64,000 nt of DNA from Phragmitibacter flavus (GTDB lineage Bacteria > Verrucomicrobiota > Verrucomicrobiia > Verrucomicrobiales > Verrucomicrobiaceae). Shown here one piece after another: positions 9,971-19,780 of this stretch. The DNA lies in the NCBI RefSeq assembly GCF_005780165.1, contig NZ_VAUV01000006.1:124001-188000 (forward strand). The letters run 5' to 3'. The notes under the pieces are model-generated. The model was not told the DNA's origin and searched no databases. It worked only from the letters and a program-made list of their open reading frames with translations. The position numbers and the translations under genes are program-made. How positions within the stretch are numbered: the stretch's first letter is position 1; the number at the start of each line of letters is the position of its first letter.

Positions 9971-10000
9971 CAAAACCGGCGCAGTCACCCGCGCCGGTTT
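9971..10000 (-). terminator. Rho-independent terminator after gap
   Basis: AACCGGCGC (9974-9982) and GCGCCGGTT (9991-9999) form a perfect 9-bp stem with an 8-base loop. Read on the minus strand, the stem is followed by T-rich sequence (TTTTGCTTTTTG). It lies about 30 bp past the stop of gap, so it should end the gap transcript and separate it from selO. Confidence 0.8.
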
Positions 10001-10028
10001 CACCAAAAACTAAAAGCCTTGCGGGATG

Positions 10029-11108
<1,080 letters not shown>

Positions 11109-11249
11109 TCACCTACGCAGAACGACCGCGCAGGGGGTGAACGTATAGGCGGTCTCGCAGCAAGCGTCAACTCGCCTTTAGTTCACCTAAACGTCGGAAA
11201 TCCGTGACAGCAGGAAAAATGCCGTCAAGACCACCTATCATTGATTACG

Positions 11250-11663
11250 TCAGTGCAAAAGCAGCGGATGTTTTGCCAGCGCACGATCAAAGGTGTGCAA
11301 CTTGAGCCCCTCAAGGCGGGCAAATGCCGCCAGATATGCATCCGTCACAACATTGGGGGATTTCTGCGTAACACGCCCAAGATATCCCGCCAAAAGATGG
11401 TCTACACCCGGTGGTTCATCCTTAAATCCCACTCGCTCATCACCGAGATACCCTTCATAAAATCCCCACGCCTGCTCAGCCGTCACCGCCTCTCCCGGAA
11501 AAGCCGCCTCCAGCTGAGCCAATCGCAGAAATCCAAGCATGCTCAATCTACAAAAATACACACTGTTCTCCTCCAGCCCTTCAAACCACACTGCCATCTC
11601 CTTGTGATGCACATGAGATTGAAAGGTCAGCGCAAGCCAGCTATTCACATCAAGCAGAAACAT
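11250..11663 (-). CDS. PIN-domain (VapC-like) toxin
   Basis: The protein has about 137 residues. It begins MFLLDVNSWLAL, the conserved PIN N-terminus with the first metal-binding Asp. It carries VVTDAYLAAFARLEG and ends near LHTFDRALAK, giving the remaining acidic residues of a PIN ribonuclease site. VapC toxins cleave specific RNAs, often initiator tRNA or rRNA. The start overlaps the end of the upstream antitoxin gene by about 14 bp, which implies translational coupling. I chose the ATG at 11663; an in-frame GTG immediately precedes it. Function is inferred from family and gene pairing. Confidence 0.85.
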   Translation of the reverse strand: MFLLDVNSWLALTFQSHVHHKEMAVWFEGLEENSVYFCRLSMLGFLRLAQLEAAFPGEAVTAEQAWGFYEGYLGDERVGFKDEPPGVDHLLAGYLGRVTQKSPNVVTDAYLAAFARLEGLKLHTFDRALAKHPLLLH

Positions 11664-11901
11664 CACCAGCCTCCATCAGCATCTCCAACTCCTTGATCCG
11701 GGCGGCGGTCAGCTTGTTTGAACCAGGATTCGCACTCGGAACCATCGGAATCCGCACGCGCACCTTCTCAGCACTTGGTGCAACCGACAGCTTCGACTGC
11801 AACGCATCAATCACCAATTCTTTTAAAGTCACCGAACTCGCCGCAGCACGACTCTTCGCCTGCTTGAATAAAGCATCCGGTATCTCAATCGTTGTCCTCA
11901 T
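11650..11901 (-). CDS. Ribbon-helix-helix type antitoxin for the PIN toxin
   Basis: The protein has 83 residues when started at MRTTIEIPDALF, a typical ribbon-helix-helix antitoxin opening (beta strand then helix). An earlier in-frame start at 11937 would add 12 residues of low likelihood and would overlap folP. The middle is Ala/Lys-rich and the C-terminal half (LTAARIKELEMLMEAG) is probably the toxin-binding tail. It overlaps the PIN toxin gene and would both neutralise the toxin and repress the operon. The pair forms a self-contained module between gap and folP. Confidence 0.75.
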   Translation of the reverse strand: MRTTIEIPDALFKQAKSRAAASSVTLKELVIDALQSKLSVAPSAEKVRVRIPMVPSANPGSNKLTAARIKELEMLMEAGDVSA

Positions 11902-11933
11902 GTGCGCACATCTACGCGCACATTCGCCAAAAG

Positions 11934-12776
11934 TCACCCCGCACCCATCACCGCCTCCACCATGCGCATCGACTGCACATTGTCCCGCACCTCATGCACC
12001 CGCGCAATCTCCGCCCCCACCTCACGCATCCACGCCGTCAACGCCACCGTCGGCCAATGGCGTTTCTCCATCGCCGGATCACCGATCAACGTCGCAATCA
12101 TCGACTTCCGCGAAACCCCCACCGGCAGCGGTCGCCCTTCCACCCGCACCTCTCCCAACCCTCGCAACAACGTCAGATTGTGCTCCAACGTCTTGCCAAA
12201 TCCAAACCCCGGATCAAGCGCCACCCGCTCCAACTCAATCCCCGCCTCGGCCAGCGTCCGCAATCGCTCCACAAAAAATTCCCGAACCTCCCGCACCACA
12301 TCGTCATAAAGAGGCTGCTTCTGCATCGTGCGCGGCTCGCCCTGCATGTGCATCACCACCACCCCGACATCACTGGCCGCCACCGCCTCCAGCATCGCCG
12401 CGTCACGCAAGCCATTCACATCATTCACCACATCCGCCCCCGCCCGGATCGCCGCCGCCGCCACCGCGCCCTTCATCGTATCCACCGAAATCAACGCCTC
12501 CGTCCTCGCTCTCAGCCCCTCGATCACCGGAATCACCCTGGCCAGTTCCTCGTCCACATCCACCGCCGCCGCACCCGGCCGGGTCGACTCCCCACCCACA
12601 TCCAGCATGTCCGCCCCTTCCGCCACCATCATCAACCCATGCTCAATCGCGCGCTCCACATTCACATAAGCCCCGCCATCAGAAAACGAATCCGGCGTCA
12701 CATTCAAGATGCCCATGATCATGCCGCGACGGCTCAAATCAAACATCCGACCACGAATTTTCCAAGTCACTCCCAT
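11934..12776 (-). CDS. folP: Dihydropteroate synthase
   Basis: This enzyme condenses p-aminobenzoate with 6-hydroxymethyl-dihydropterin pyrophosphate in folate synthesis. Both family signatures are present in the 280 residues: MGILNVTPDSFSDGG near residues 20-35, and the DVGGESTRPGA block that follows. Further conserved pieces are SVDTMKGAVA, DVVNDVNGLRD, VVMHMQGEPRTMQ and DPGFGFGKT. The C-terminus includes GVSRKSMI. It ends 32 bp before the start chosen for the antitoxin gene. Other folate genes are not in view. Confidence 0.95.
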   Translation of the reverse strand: MGVTWKIRGRMFDLSRRGMIMGILNVTPDSFSDGGAYVNVERAIEHGLMMVAEGADMLDVGGESTRPGAAAVDVDEELARVIPVIEGLRARTEALISVDTMKGAVAAAAIRAGADVVNDVNGLRDAAMLEAVAASDVGVVVMHMQGEPRTMQKQPLYDDVVREVREFFVERLRTLAEAGIELERVALDPGFGFGKTLEHNLTLLRGLGEVRVEGRPLPVGVSRKSMIATLIGDPAMEKRHWPTVALTAWMREVGAEIARVHEVRDNVQSMRMVEAVMGAG

Positions 12777-13140
12777 CGCGGACCATCCCTCATTCCTTCA
12801 AAAAATCCAACCCCCGATGCCGCTTCGCGCCTTCCATTCGCAAAAACCCCTTGCACGACTCACCGATTTCATCCAATCTTCACTTGTTGTCGGGCTCGCA
12901 AGCCCCATCAGTGATCAACGTTGCCTTCCGTGCAACGGTTCGCTCCTTCCTTAAGTCGCCACCCATAAATACTGCGTGGCACGGGCTTTAGAGAGAAGGT
13001 GCCTCCCGTAGGAAGCCAGACTTTTTTCACACGCTCGTTCGTTTGTTCGTTCCCCCGCTCTTTCCCTTCCTCCGCGTCCCGGCGCGACTCTCGACTCTTC
13101 ATTTCACGCATCCTCCAACCACGCACACCCCTCATCATCC
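12777..13140. other. Non-coding spacer between folP and yebC
   Basis: These 364 bp separate divergent genes folP and yebC, so both promoters should lie here. I see no convincing protein: the only minus-strand frame is Arg/Glu-rich and lacks family features. GTTGC and GCAAC flank a short loop near 12923-12939 and could form a small hairpin. The last 120 bp before yebC are very pyrimidine-rich. No riboswitch was recognised. Confidence 0.5.
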
Positions 13141-13890
13141 ATGGCAGGCCACAACAAATGGTCGAAGGTCAAACACATCAAGGCCGTCGTCGACGCCAAA
13201 CGCGGCAAAGCCTTCAGCAAATTCAGCAAAGAACTCACCCTCGCCTCCAAGCTGGGAGGGTCCAACCCCGAACTCAATGCCCGCCTGCGCACCGCCATCC
13301 TTAATGCCCGCGCTCAAAACATGCCCAACGACAACATCGAACGCGCCATCAAAAAAGGCGCAGGTGAACTCGAAGGCTCCACTCTTGAAGAACTGGTCTA
13401 TGAAGGCTACGGCCCCGGCGGCGTCGCCATGCTCATCGAAGTCGTCACTGACAACCGCAACCGCGCCATCAACGACATCCGCGTCATCATGGGCAAAAAC
13501 GGCGGCACCATCGCCGACACCGGCAGCGTCGCCTACATGTTCCAACGCCTTGGCGAAATCCGTTTCCCCAAAGCCAACCTCCAGGAAGATGACGCCATGG
13601 AGCTCGCCCTCGAAACCGGCGGCGACGACGTCATTGATGGCGACGACGAATGGGTCATCCGCACCCCATGGGATCAACTTTTCGCCGTCAGCAGCGCCCT
13701 CCAGGCCAAAAACATCACTGCCAGCTCCACCCAGCTCATCTATCACCCGTCCACCACGGTCACGCTGACCGAACCCGACACCGCCAAAGCCCTGCTTAAA
13801 CTGCACGACACTCTCGACGACTACGACGACACCCAACACGTCCACGCCAACTTCGATATCGACGACGCCATTGCCGACCAGCTCAACTAG
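13141..13890 (+). CDS. yebC: YebC/PmpR/TACO1 family regulator
   Basis: The 249-residue protein starts MAGHNKWSKVKHIKA, the invariant opening of the family, and has the acidic segments typical of the second and third domains (YEGYGPGGVAMLIEVVTDN, ADTGSVAYMF). Members were described as transcriptional regulators and, more recently, as ribosome-associated factors that relieve stalling at proline-rich stretches. It lies 56 bp upstream of rho on the same strand; an operon is likely. The leader lacks a Shine-Dalgarno sequence. Family identity is certain; its exact role in this organism is not. Confidence 0.95.
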   Translation: MAGHNKWSKVKHIKAVVDAKRGKAFSKFSKELTLASKLGGSNPELNARLRTAILNARAQNMPNDNIERAIKKGAGELEGSTLEELVYEGYGPGGVAMLIEVVTDNRNRAINDIRVIMGKNGGTIADTGSVAYMFQRLGEIRFPKANLQEDDAMELALETGGDDVIDGDDEWVIRTPWDQLFAVSSALQAKNITASSTQLIYHPSTTVTLTEPDTAKALLKLHDTLDDYDDTQHVHANFDIDDAIADQLN

Positions 13891-13946
13891 CTAACTAACT
13901 AAGCAAGCAAGGGCATCCAACAACCCCTTCCCCAATTTTCATCATC

Positions 13947-16166
13947 ATGACCGAATCCACCCTACTGGCAGCCAAAGCTCCCGCAAGCGACCTCTTCCCG
14001 CCAGCCCCCGAAGAAGCCCGCAACACTGCCGCCCCTAAAAAACGCGTCGCGAAAAAGGCCACCGCCAAGAAGACCACCGCTAAGAAAGCCGCTGCCACCA
14101 AGGCCCCCGCTGAAAAAGCCCCTGCTGCCGAACTTCCCATCGTCGTAAAAGAGAAGGCACCGTCTCCAGCTCCCGCGAAAAAAGCCACCCGCGCCCGCAA
14201 AACGGCCGCCTCCGCTTGCGAGACAGCAACGACAAAGGAACCCTCATCCAAGCCCGCAAGAGCCGCCGAGACTTCGCCCGAACCATCAAGTTCAAGCGCC
14301 CGGTCTGAGGCACCACCCGTTCACGAATCTTCCAACGCCAACGTCGCCCCGGCCCCACGTCCTCCCGAACCCGCGCCATCCGCAGCCTCCGCTCCTGTTT
14401 CTGCTCCCGCTCCTGCCCCTGCTCCATCTCATGCAGGTGCCGATCAACAAGGCGGACAATCCCAAAACTACTCCCAACCACGTGACCGCGATCGCGGAGA
14501 CCGCGACAGAGATCGTGATCGTGATCGTGGACGCGGTGGTGACCGGGGTCGCGGACGCGACAGAGATCGTGATCGTGATCGCAATCAACCACGTGACCGC
14601 AGCAGCATCGGCTTCGATCAACCGCGCGAACGCAGCGGCAGCGGCAACGACCAGTTCCGAGACCGCGATCGTGACCGTGGCACCAACGGCGGCGAGCAAC
14701 CTCGCGAACAACAGCGTGGCAACGATCAACAACGCAGCACCGGCACCGGCGGCGGCACAGGAGTCAGCACCGGCAACGAACAACAACAACCACCACCACG
14801 CGACCGCGGCAACTTCAGCGACCAGCCACGTGGCAATGGGAACAGCAACGATCAGTCTCGCAATCGTGGCAATGATCGCTTCCGCAACAAGTGGGACAAA
14901 CGCGGACGTTTCCGTGACCGCGACCGCAACGACCGTGGCAACGAACAACCGCGCGACCGTGATCGGGATCGGGATCGTGACCGCGACCGTGACCGCAGCG
15001 GCCCTCAAGGCGAAGGCGGCCAGCAAACCGCGCCGCCACCTGACCGCCCGCTCGGCCCACCCGAAGCAAGCGAAGGTCTTCTCGAATTGACCCCAAAAGG
15101 CTACGGTTATCTGCGTCAGAAAAGCCGCCAGTTCACCGCCTTCAATCAAGACCCCTGGGTTTCCCCCGAATGGATCCGCACACTCGGACTCCGTGAAGGC
15201 ATGTTCATCAAAGGCGTGCAACAGGAAGGCCATCGCGGCCCCCAAATCACCTCCATTACCGAAGTCAACGGCATGGACCCCGAGAAAGTCCGCGACCTGC
15301 CGCTCTTTGAAGAACTCAAAGCCATCAACCCCAACAAGCGCATCCAGCTCGAGACCCGTCCCGACCGTCTCACCACGCGCTTGATGGACCTCGTCACCCC
15401 CGTCGGACGTGGTCAACGCGGACTCATCGTCGCCCCGCCACGCGCCGGCAAAACCACCCTTCTTCAGCACATCGCCGAAGCCGTCACCGAGAAACATCCC
15501 GATCTCCATTTGATGATTCTCCTCGTCGACGAACGTCCCGAAGAAGTCACCGAATTCCGTCGCACCCTCCCCAACGCCGAGATCCATTCCAGCTCCAACG
15601 ACAGCGATGTGAAGAACCATATGCGCACCGCCTCCTTCGCCATCGAACGCGCCAAGCGTCTCGTCGAAGCCGGCCAGCACGTCTTCATGTTGCTCGACTC
15701 CATCACCCGCATGGGACGCGCCTTCAACAACGCCCACAAAGGCGGTGCCACCATGAGCGGTGGTGTCGGCGTCGGCGCCCTCGAACTTCCCCGTCGCCTG
15801 TTCGCCGCCGCGCGCAACACCCGCGATGCCGGCTCATTGACCATCCTCGCCACCACGCTGATTGAAACCAACAGCCGCATGGACGAACTCATCTTCCAGG
15901 AATTCAAAGGCACCGGCAACCTCGAACTCGTGCTTGATCGCAAAATCGCCGAGCAATACATCTATCCCGCCGTCAACATCTTCAAATCCGGCACCCGTCG
16001 GGAAGAATTGTTGTTGCCTGCCTTCCAGATGGAGAAAATCCATCTCCTGCGCCGCGGCCTCGCCGGACACAAACCGATCGACGCCGTCCAACGCGTCATC
16101 ACCCTCCTTGAGCGCAGCCCCAACAATTCCCAGATGCTCATCGAGCTCCCCAATCGCCCGGGTTAA
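13947..16166 (+). CDS. rho: Transcription termination factor Rho with long disordered N-terminus
   Basis: Rho is the hexameric RNA helicase that ends transcription. The protein has 739 residues against about 420 in E. coli. The first 370 or so form an extension: a Lys/Ala tract (about 31-60), a Pro/Ala/Ser part, then a long Arg/Asp/Gly/Gln/Asn-rich part with many DRDR repeats. The core follows, with the RNA-binding domain beginning near EGLLELTPKGYGYL (residue 376), Walker A PPRAGKTTLLQ (about 499), Walker B region MILLVDERPEEV, and the Q- and R-loop regions (SGGVGVGAL, GTGNLELVLDRK). Similar extensions in other bacteria bind RNA and can drive phase separation. Confidence 0.96.
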   Translation: MTESTLLAAKAPASDLFPPAPEEARNTAAPKKRVAKKATAKKTTAKKAAATKAPAEKAPAAELPIVVKEKAPSPAPAKKATRARKTAASACETATTKEPSSKPARAAETSPEPSSSSARSEAPPVHESSNANVAPAPRPPEPAPSAASAPVSAPAPAPAPSHAGADQQGGQSQNYSQPRDRDRGDRDRDRDRDRGRGGDRGRGRDRDRDRDRNQPRDRSSIGFDQPRERSGSGNDQFRDRDRDRGTNGGEQPREQQRGNDQQRSTGTGGGTGVSTGNEQQQPPPRDRGNFSDQPRGNGNSNDQSRNRGNDRFRNKWDKRGRFRDRDRNDRGNEQPRDRDRDRDRDRDRDRSGPQGEGGQQTAPPPDRPLGPPEASEGLLELTPKGYGYLRQKSRQFTAFNQDPWVSPEWIRTLGLREGMFIKGVQQEGHRGPQITSITEVNGMDPEKVRDLPLFEELKAINPNKRIQLETRPDRLTTRLMDLVTPVGRGQRGLIVAPPRAGKTTLLQHIAEAVTEKHPDLHLMILLVDERPEEVTEFRRTLPNAEIHSSSNDSDVKNHMRTASFAIERAKRLVEAGQHVFMLLDSITRMGRAFNNAHKGGATMSGGVGVGALELPRRLFAAARNTRDAGSLTILATTLIETNSRMDELIFQEFKGTGNLELVLDRKIAEQYIYPAVNIFKSGTRREELLLPAFQMEKIHLLRRGLAGHKPIDAVQRVITLLERSPNNSQMLIELPNRPG

Positions 16167-16240
16167 GATCCGTCAGATCCGCCTAATCCGTCCGATCATC
16201 CCGAGGGACTCCACGCGTGCGTGTCGTTCCCCCACCCCAC

Positions 16241-19200
16241 CTACAAATACTTCCGAATAAAATCCTCGAAGCGGTTGTAGAAAAACCCCACCAGCACCAG
16301 CACGCCACCAATTGCCAGGAAGCTTGCAAACCTAGCCGCCGTGCCGAGTTGCCAGACGTCATAAACGACCACTCGACCAAGCGCCATCGCCAGCACGGCC
16401 AAACCACAGCGTCGGTAAATGGGATGACCCAACCCAATCCCTGCAACAAAAACAACAAGTGCCATCGCCGCCCAACTGATGGTGCGAAACTCCCCTTCCG
16501 CAAACAGATGGAAGGTCAGGAAGCTCCACAAAGCAAACACCGATGTTAATGCCACCGCATTGCACCAGCCTTTGCACACCGACTCCTCATAGACCTTGCT
16601 TCCGCGCAGCAACCACTCTGCCACCATCGCCAGCACCGGCACCATCCATCCCCACCCTTGCGGTCTGATGGATGGCGAGAAAAACCAAAGGAAATCCGCC
16701 GTAAACAACCCGGCCAGTAAGCTCAACAGGCCCAACCCTAACAACAACCAAGCGAACCCTGCCGCCACGCGCGAGTCCTTCCACCGCGTCAGCATGGCCA
16801 GCAACAATCCCGCCCCCACCGTCGCCAGCGGAAAAAACTCCGGCTCATAAATCCACCACCAGTGCAGGAACGCCGCCACGGTTTGCAACCCGGCCATCCA
16901 ACGCAACACCGACAACCAAAGCTCCCCTTCCACCCATCGCTTCGCGGGCATCGCCGCTGCCAGCATCAACAACCCCAAAGCCAGCATCAACCACAGTCCC
17001 GCCTCCCGATGCTGCGGTCCGCCAAGCTCCGTCACCTGATACCATGTCACGGCCAATGCACAAAATCCCGACACCAGTCCAAGCTCCGGAAGATTCACCT
17101 TCGACAACTTCGACAGCGCCATCAACAACGCACAAAACACCACCCACCCCGCCGGCTGCCACACTGATTCAAACGGCCAGAATACCGTCACCACAAAACT
17201 CAACACCGCCGCAATCGAATGCACCAGCGGCACCCAATCCAGACCGCCCTCAATCGGATCCCACTGAAACGAAGGACGATGACGCGCCAGCCACGCTGCT
17301 GCGATCAACAACAACGAACTCGCCACCACTCCCACTACCTGCCACTGATCCAATACCTCGCCATCGCTCAGCACCGCATTCACACAGATTAGCAAAGCAG
17401 AAGCCAACGCCGCCACCCGCGACACCAGCATCAATTCTCTCAACCCAACCTGCCTCGACCATCCCAATCCATACAACACACCGCTCAACAACAACAAGGC
17501 TGCACCCTCCCACCACCGATCCAGCGGCAACACCACCACCGAGGCCCAGCTCACCCACGCCGCCGCGCCCAGCAGCAACACCTCCAGCGAAACCATCTCC
17601 AGCTTGCCCAGCAACGTCACCCGCATCCACAAATCACGCCGACTCAGCCACGCCAGCACCAGCATCATCAAACTCAGAAAAGTCACCGTCATCGGCGTGA
17701 ACGTCCAGTCGTCCACCCGATCACTCCCGACCGCTCGCTCCACCACCAAGATGGCCCCCAACAACGCGCCAATCGTTCCCACTTTCCGCATCTCGCCAAA
17801 GCCCAGCAAACGCCGGTCGCCTCCCACCAGAAACACCGCTGCCACTCCAAACATGAAAGCATAACCCCGCCAGTCCACGATCGGTGTGAAAAGCTTCCCG
17901 GTGACAATCATCAACGCCACCAGACATATCCAAACACTCAACCCATTGGTCTTCGACTTACCCTCGCTTTCATCCCCCCGCACGAACCAACCTGCCAGCA
18001 GCAACAACGCGGCCTGCAATATCACCGCCAGTTGCCCACCAAGCGCCAGCGTCGGCTGAATTGGATTGCCACTCGCATCCACATGGAACGGCAAAACCAG
18101 CACCAGCCCTGCGGCAATGCCCGCGCCGATTTTTGCCACGATGCGATCCTGCCGATTGCCCAACCACGCCAACACTGCCGTTTGAAAAGCAAACACTGTG
18201 GCAAGGTTGTATCCGCTTACCTTTACCGCCACCCCCAAGGAGATCTGCACCAGCGCAAACGCCAGGAACATCTCGCCCAGCGGTCGCCCCTTCTCCCCAT
18301 GCCGCACCTCCGACCACCAGCACAGTCCGAGCAACACCGCACCCCACACGAATGAAAACACCGCAAACGCATCACTCTGTTGCTCCATTGGCGTCTTCGC
18401 CAGCAACGCCACCACAAACAACGCCGCAAAGGCCGAGTTGTTCAGCGCCGTCAACGTTCCCCTCAACACCATGCGCATCGCCTCCTCCCGCGGCAACAAA
18501 AATCCCGCCGTAAACATCACCCAGCAACTCATCAAAAATCCCTGCCCCGCCCAGTAAGGCATCGGTGCCAGTTCACCCGTCGTGAGCAAAGGCATTACAT
18601 ATTGCCAGAAGGCAAACCCGCCATAGGAACCCACCAGACTCAACGCCCCCAAGGACACCCATCCGTGACGCCACAACAACCACAAGCCCCCAAGCGTCAG
18701 CAACAAATTCGAAAACAAACTGAACCAACCAATCGCATTGATCGATGTTCCATAATAACCCAGCACCAGCGACATCGCCGCCACGCTTTGATCCTTGCGC
18801 CGATCCGCATAAAAGAAGATCCCAAACGCACACAGCAACAACGCCACCCCCGCCAGCACCGGACTCTCGATCACCCGCAAGCGCTCCACATGATGCATCG
18901 CGTAAGTTGTATAAAACACCGCCGCCAAACCACCTGCTGCAACCACCCGCCCAAATGTCTTCAACGACTCCTGTGACTTCTCCAGCCACATCCCCACGCC
19001 AGCCATCAATCCTGACAACCCATACAGCGCCAGCACCTTCAAGATCACCGGCATCTCGCGCACAAAATTTTGATACGCATACACACTTCCCAATGCCAGC
19101 CCCGTTAAAATCGCCACCACCCCAATCCGCACAAACCAAACCTTGCCAAGCCGCATTTCAAAATCACCCGAAGCCACCTTCGCCGCCACCGCTTGGGCTG

Positions 19201-19558
19201 GAGGCAGCGCCATCGTCGTCTTCGAAACAGGCGCCGATGCAAACTTCGGCGGCAACACTTTCCGCTCCGCCTCGTCATTTGTCTTCAGCAACTCCATCAC
19301 AGGATCGAACATCTTCACCACCGGCGTCACCGGCAAAGGCGGCGGCATGGATGGCACCTTCACTTCAACCGGTGTCGACACGGGAATCGGTGCAACCACC
19401 TCCGCCTTCACCTCCCTCTCATTCAACGCCAGTCGAACCTCACCGATCTCATGTTCGAGTTGCGACAATCGAGCGCGCAAATCACGCTGCTCCTCCACAA
19501 TGCGTTGCAGCCTCTCGTCAGGATTCATGTGTCCCCAAAGAAGATCAAGTTCATCCAT
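16241..19558 (-). CDS. DUF2339 multi-pass membrane protein
   Basis: This is a 1105-residue protein. The first 45 residues are a charged coiled coil (EEQRDLRARLSQLEHEIGEVRL). A Pro/Val linker follows to about 115, and then more than twenty hydrophobic membrane segments fill the remainder, including GKVWFVRIGVVAILTGLALG. This is the layout of DUF2339 predicted membrane proteins, which are large and functionally uncharacterised; a role in envelope or polymer transport is speculation. No catalytic motif is visible. The ATG at 19558 gives the full coiled coil, but the in-frame ATG at 19528 is preceded by a GGGG and may be the true start. Confidence 0.85.
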   Translation of the reverse strand: MDELDLLWGHMNPDERLQRIVEEQRDLRARLSQLEHEIGEVRLALNEREVKAEVVAPIPVSTPVEVKVPSMPPPLPVTPVVKMFDPVMELLKTNDEAERKVLPPKFASAPVSKTTMALPPAQAVAAKVASGDFEMRLGKVWFVRIGVVAILTGLALGSVYAYQNFVREMPVILKVLALYGLSGLMAGVGMWLEKSQESLKTFGRVVAAGGLAAVFYTTYAMHHVERLRVIESPVLAGVALLLCAFGIFFYADRRKDQSVAAMSLVLGYYGTSINAIGWFSLFSNLLLTLGGLWLLWRHGWVSLGALSLVGSYGGFAFWQYVMPLLTTGELAPMPYWAGQGFLMSCWVMFTAGFLLPREEAMRMVLRGTLTALNNSAFAALFVVALLAKTPMEQQSDAFAVFSFVWGAVLLGLCWWSEVRHGEKGRPLGEMFLAFALVQISLGVAVKVSGYNLATVFAFQTAVLAWLGNRQDRIVAKIGAGIAAGLVLVLPFHVDASGNPIQPTLALGGQLAVILQAALLLLAGWFVRGDESEGKSKTNGLSVWICLVALMIVTGKLFTPIVDWRGYAFMFGVAAVFLVGGDRRLLGFGEMRKVGTIGALLGAILVVERAVGSDRVDDWTFTPMTVTFLSLMMLVLAWLSRRDLWMRVTLLGKLEMVSLEVLLLGAAAWVSWASVVVLPLDRWWEGAALLLLSGVLYGLGWSRQVGLRELMLVSRVAALASALLICVNAVLSDGEVLDQWQVVGVVASSLLLIAAAWLARHRPSFQWDPIEGGLDWVPLVHSIAAVLSFVVTVFWPFESVWQPAGWVVFCALLMALSKLSKVNLPELGLVSGFCALAVTWYQVTELGGPQHREAGLWLMLALGLLMLAAAMPAKRWVEGELWLSVLRWMAGLQTVAAFLHWWWIYEPEFFPLATVGAGLLLAMLTRWKDSRVAAGFAWLLLGLGLLSLLAGLFTADFLWFFSPSIRPQGWGWMVPVLAMVAEWLLRGSKVYEESVCKGWCNAVALTSVFALWSFLTFHLFAEGEFRTISWAAMALVVFVAGIGLGHPIYRRCGLAVLAMALGRVVVYDVWQLGTAARFASFLAIGGVLVLVGFFYNRFEDFIRKYL

Positions 19559-19640
19559 GCGCCAGCAAAATGTGCATCCCTACAAAAAACTTCCCGCCCC
19601 TTCCCCTTGGCACGCTTCCATGCTTCCATAACCTTTTCCC

Positions 19641-19780
19641 TTCATCCTTCATCCTTCATCCTTCATCCTTCATCCTTCATCCTTCATCCTTCATCCTTCA
19701 TCCTTCATCCTTCATCCTTCATCCCTCATCCCTCATCCCTCATCCTTTAGCCTTTCGCCTTTATCCCTTATCCTTTCAAT
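19641..19780 (+). repeat. Heptanucleotide tandem array abutting a start codon
   Basis: Twelve exact TTCATCC units (19641-19724) are followed by three CTCATCC units, then TTTAGCC, TTTCGCC, TTTATCC, CTTATCC and TTTCAAT. The 7-base phase is unbroken until the ATG at 19781. Related shorter arrays precede sucD (33268-33302) and lpdA (54396-54485). The array may act as an unstructured pyrimidine-rich leader or as a length-variable phase switch; no such role is shown. Confidence 0.95.

Noticed and set aside
12908-13138. A 76-codon minus-strand frame between folP and yebC
   Set aside because: Composition is Arg/Glu/Lys-biased, it has no homologous feature I can see, and it fills a promoter region.
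19641-19745. Possible CRISPR array
   Set aside because: The units are 7 bp and contiguous, with no spacers and no cas genes nearby.
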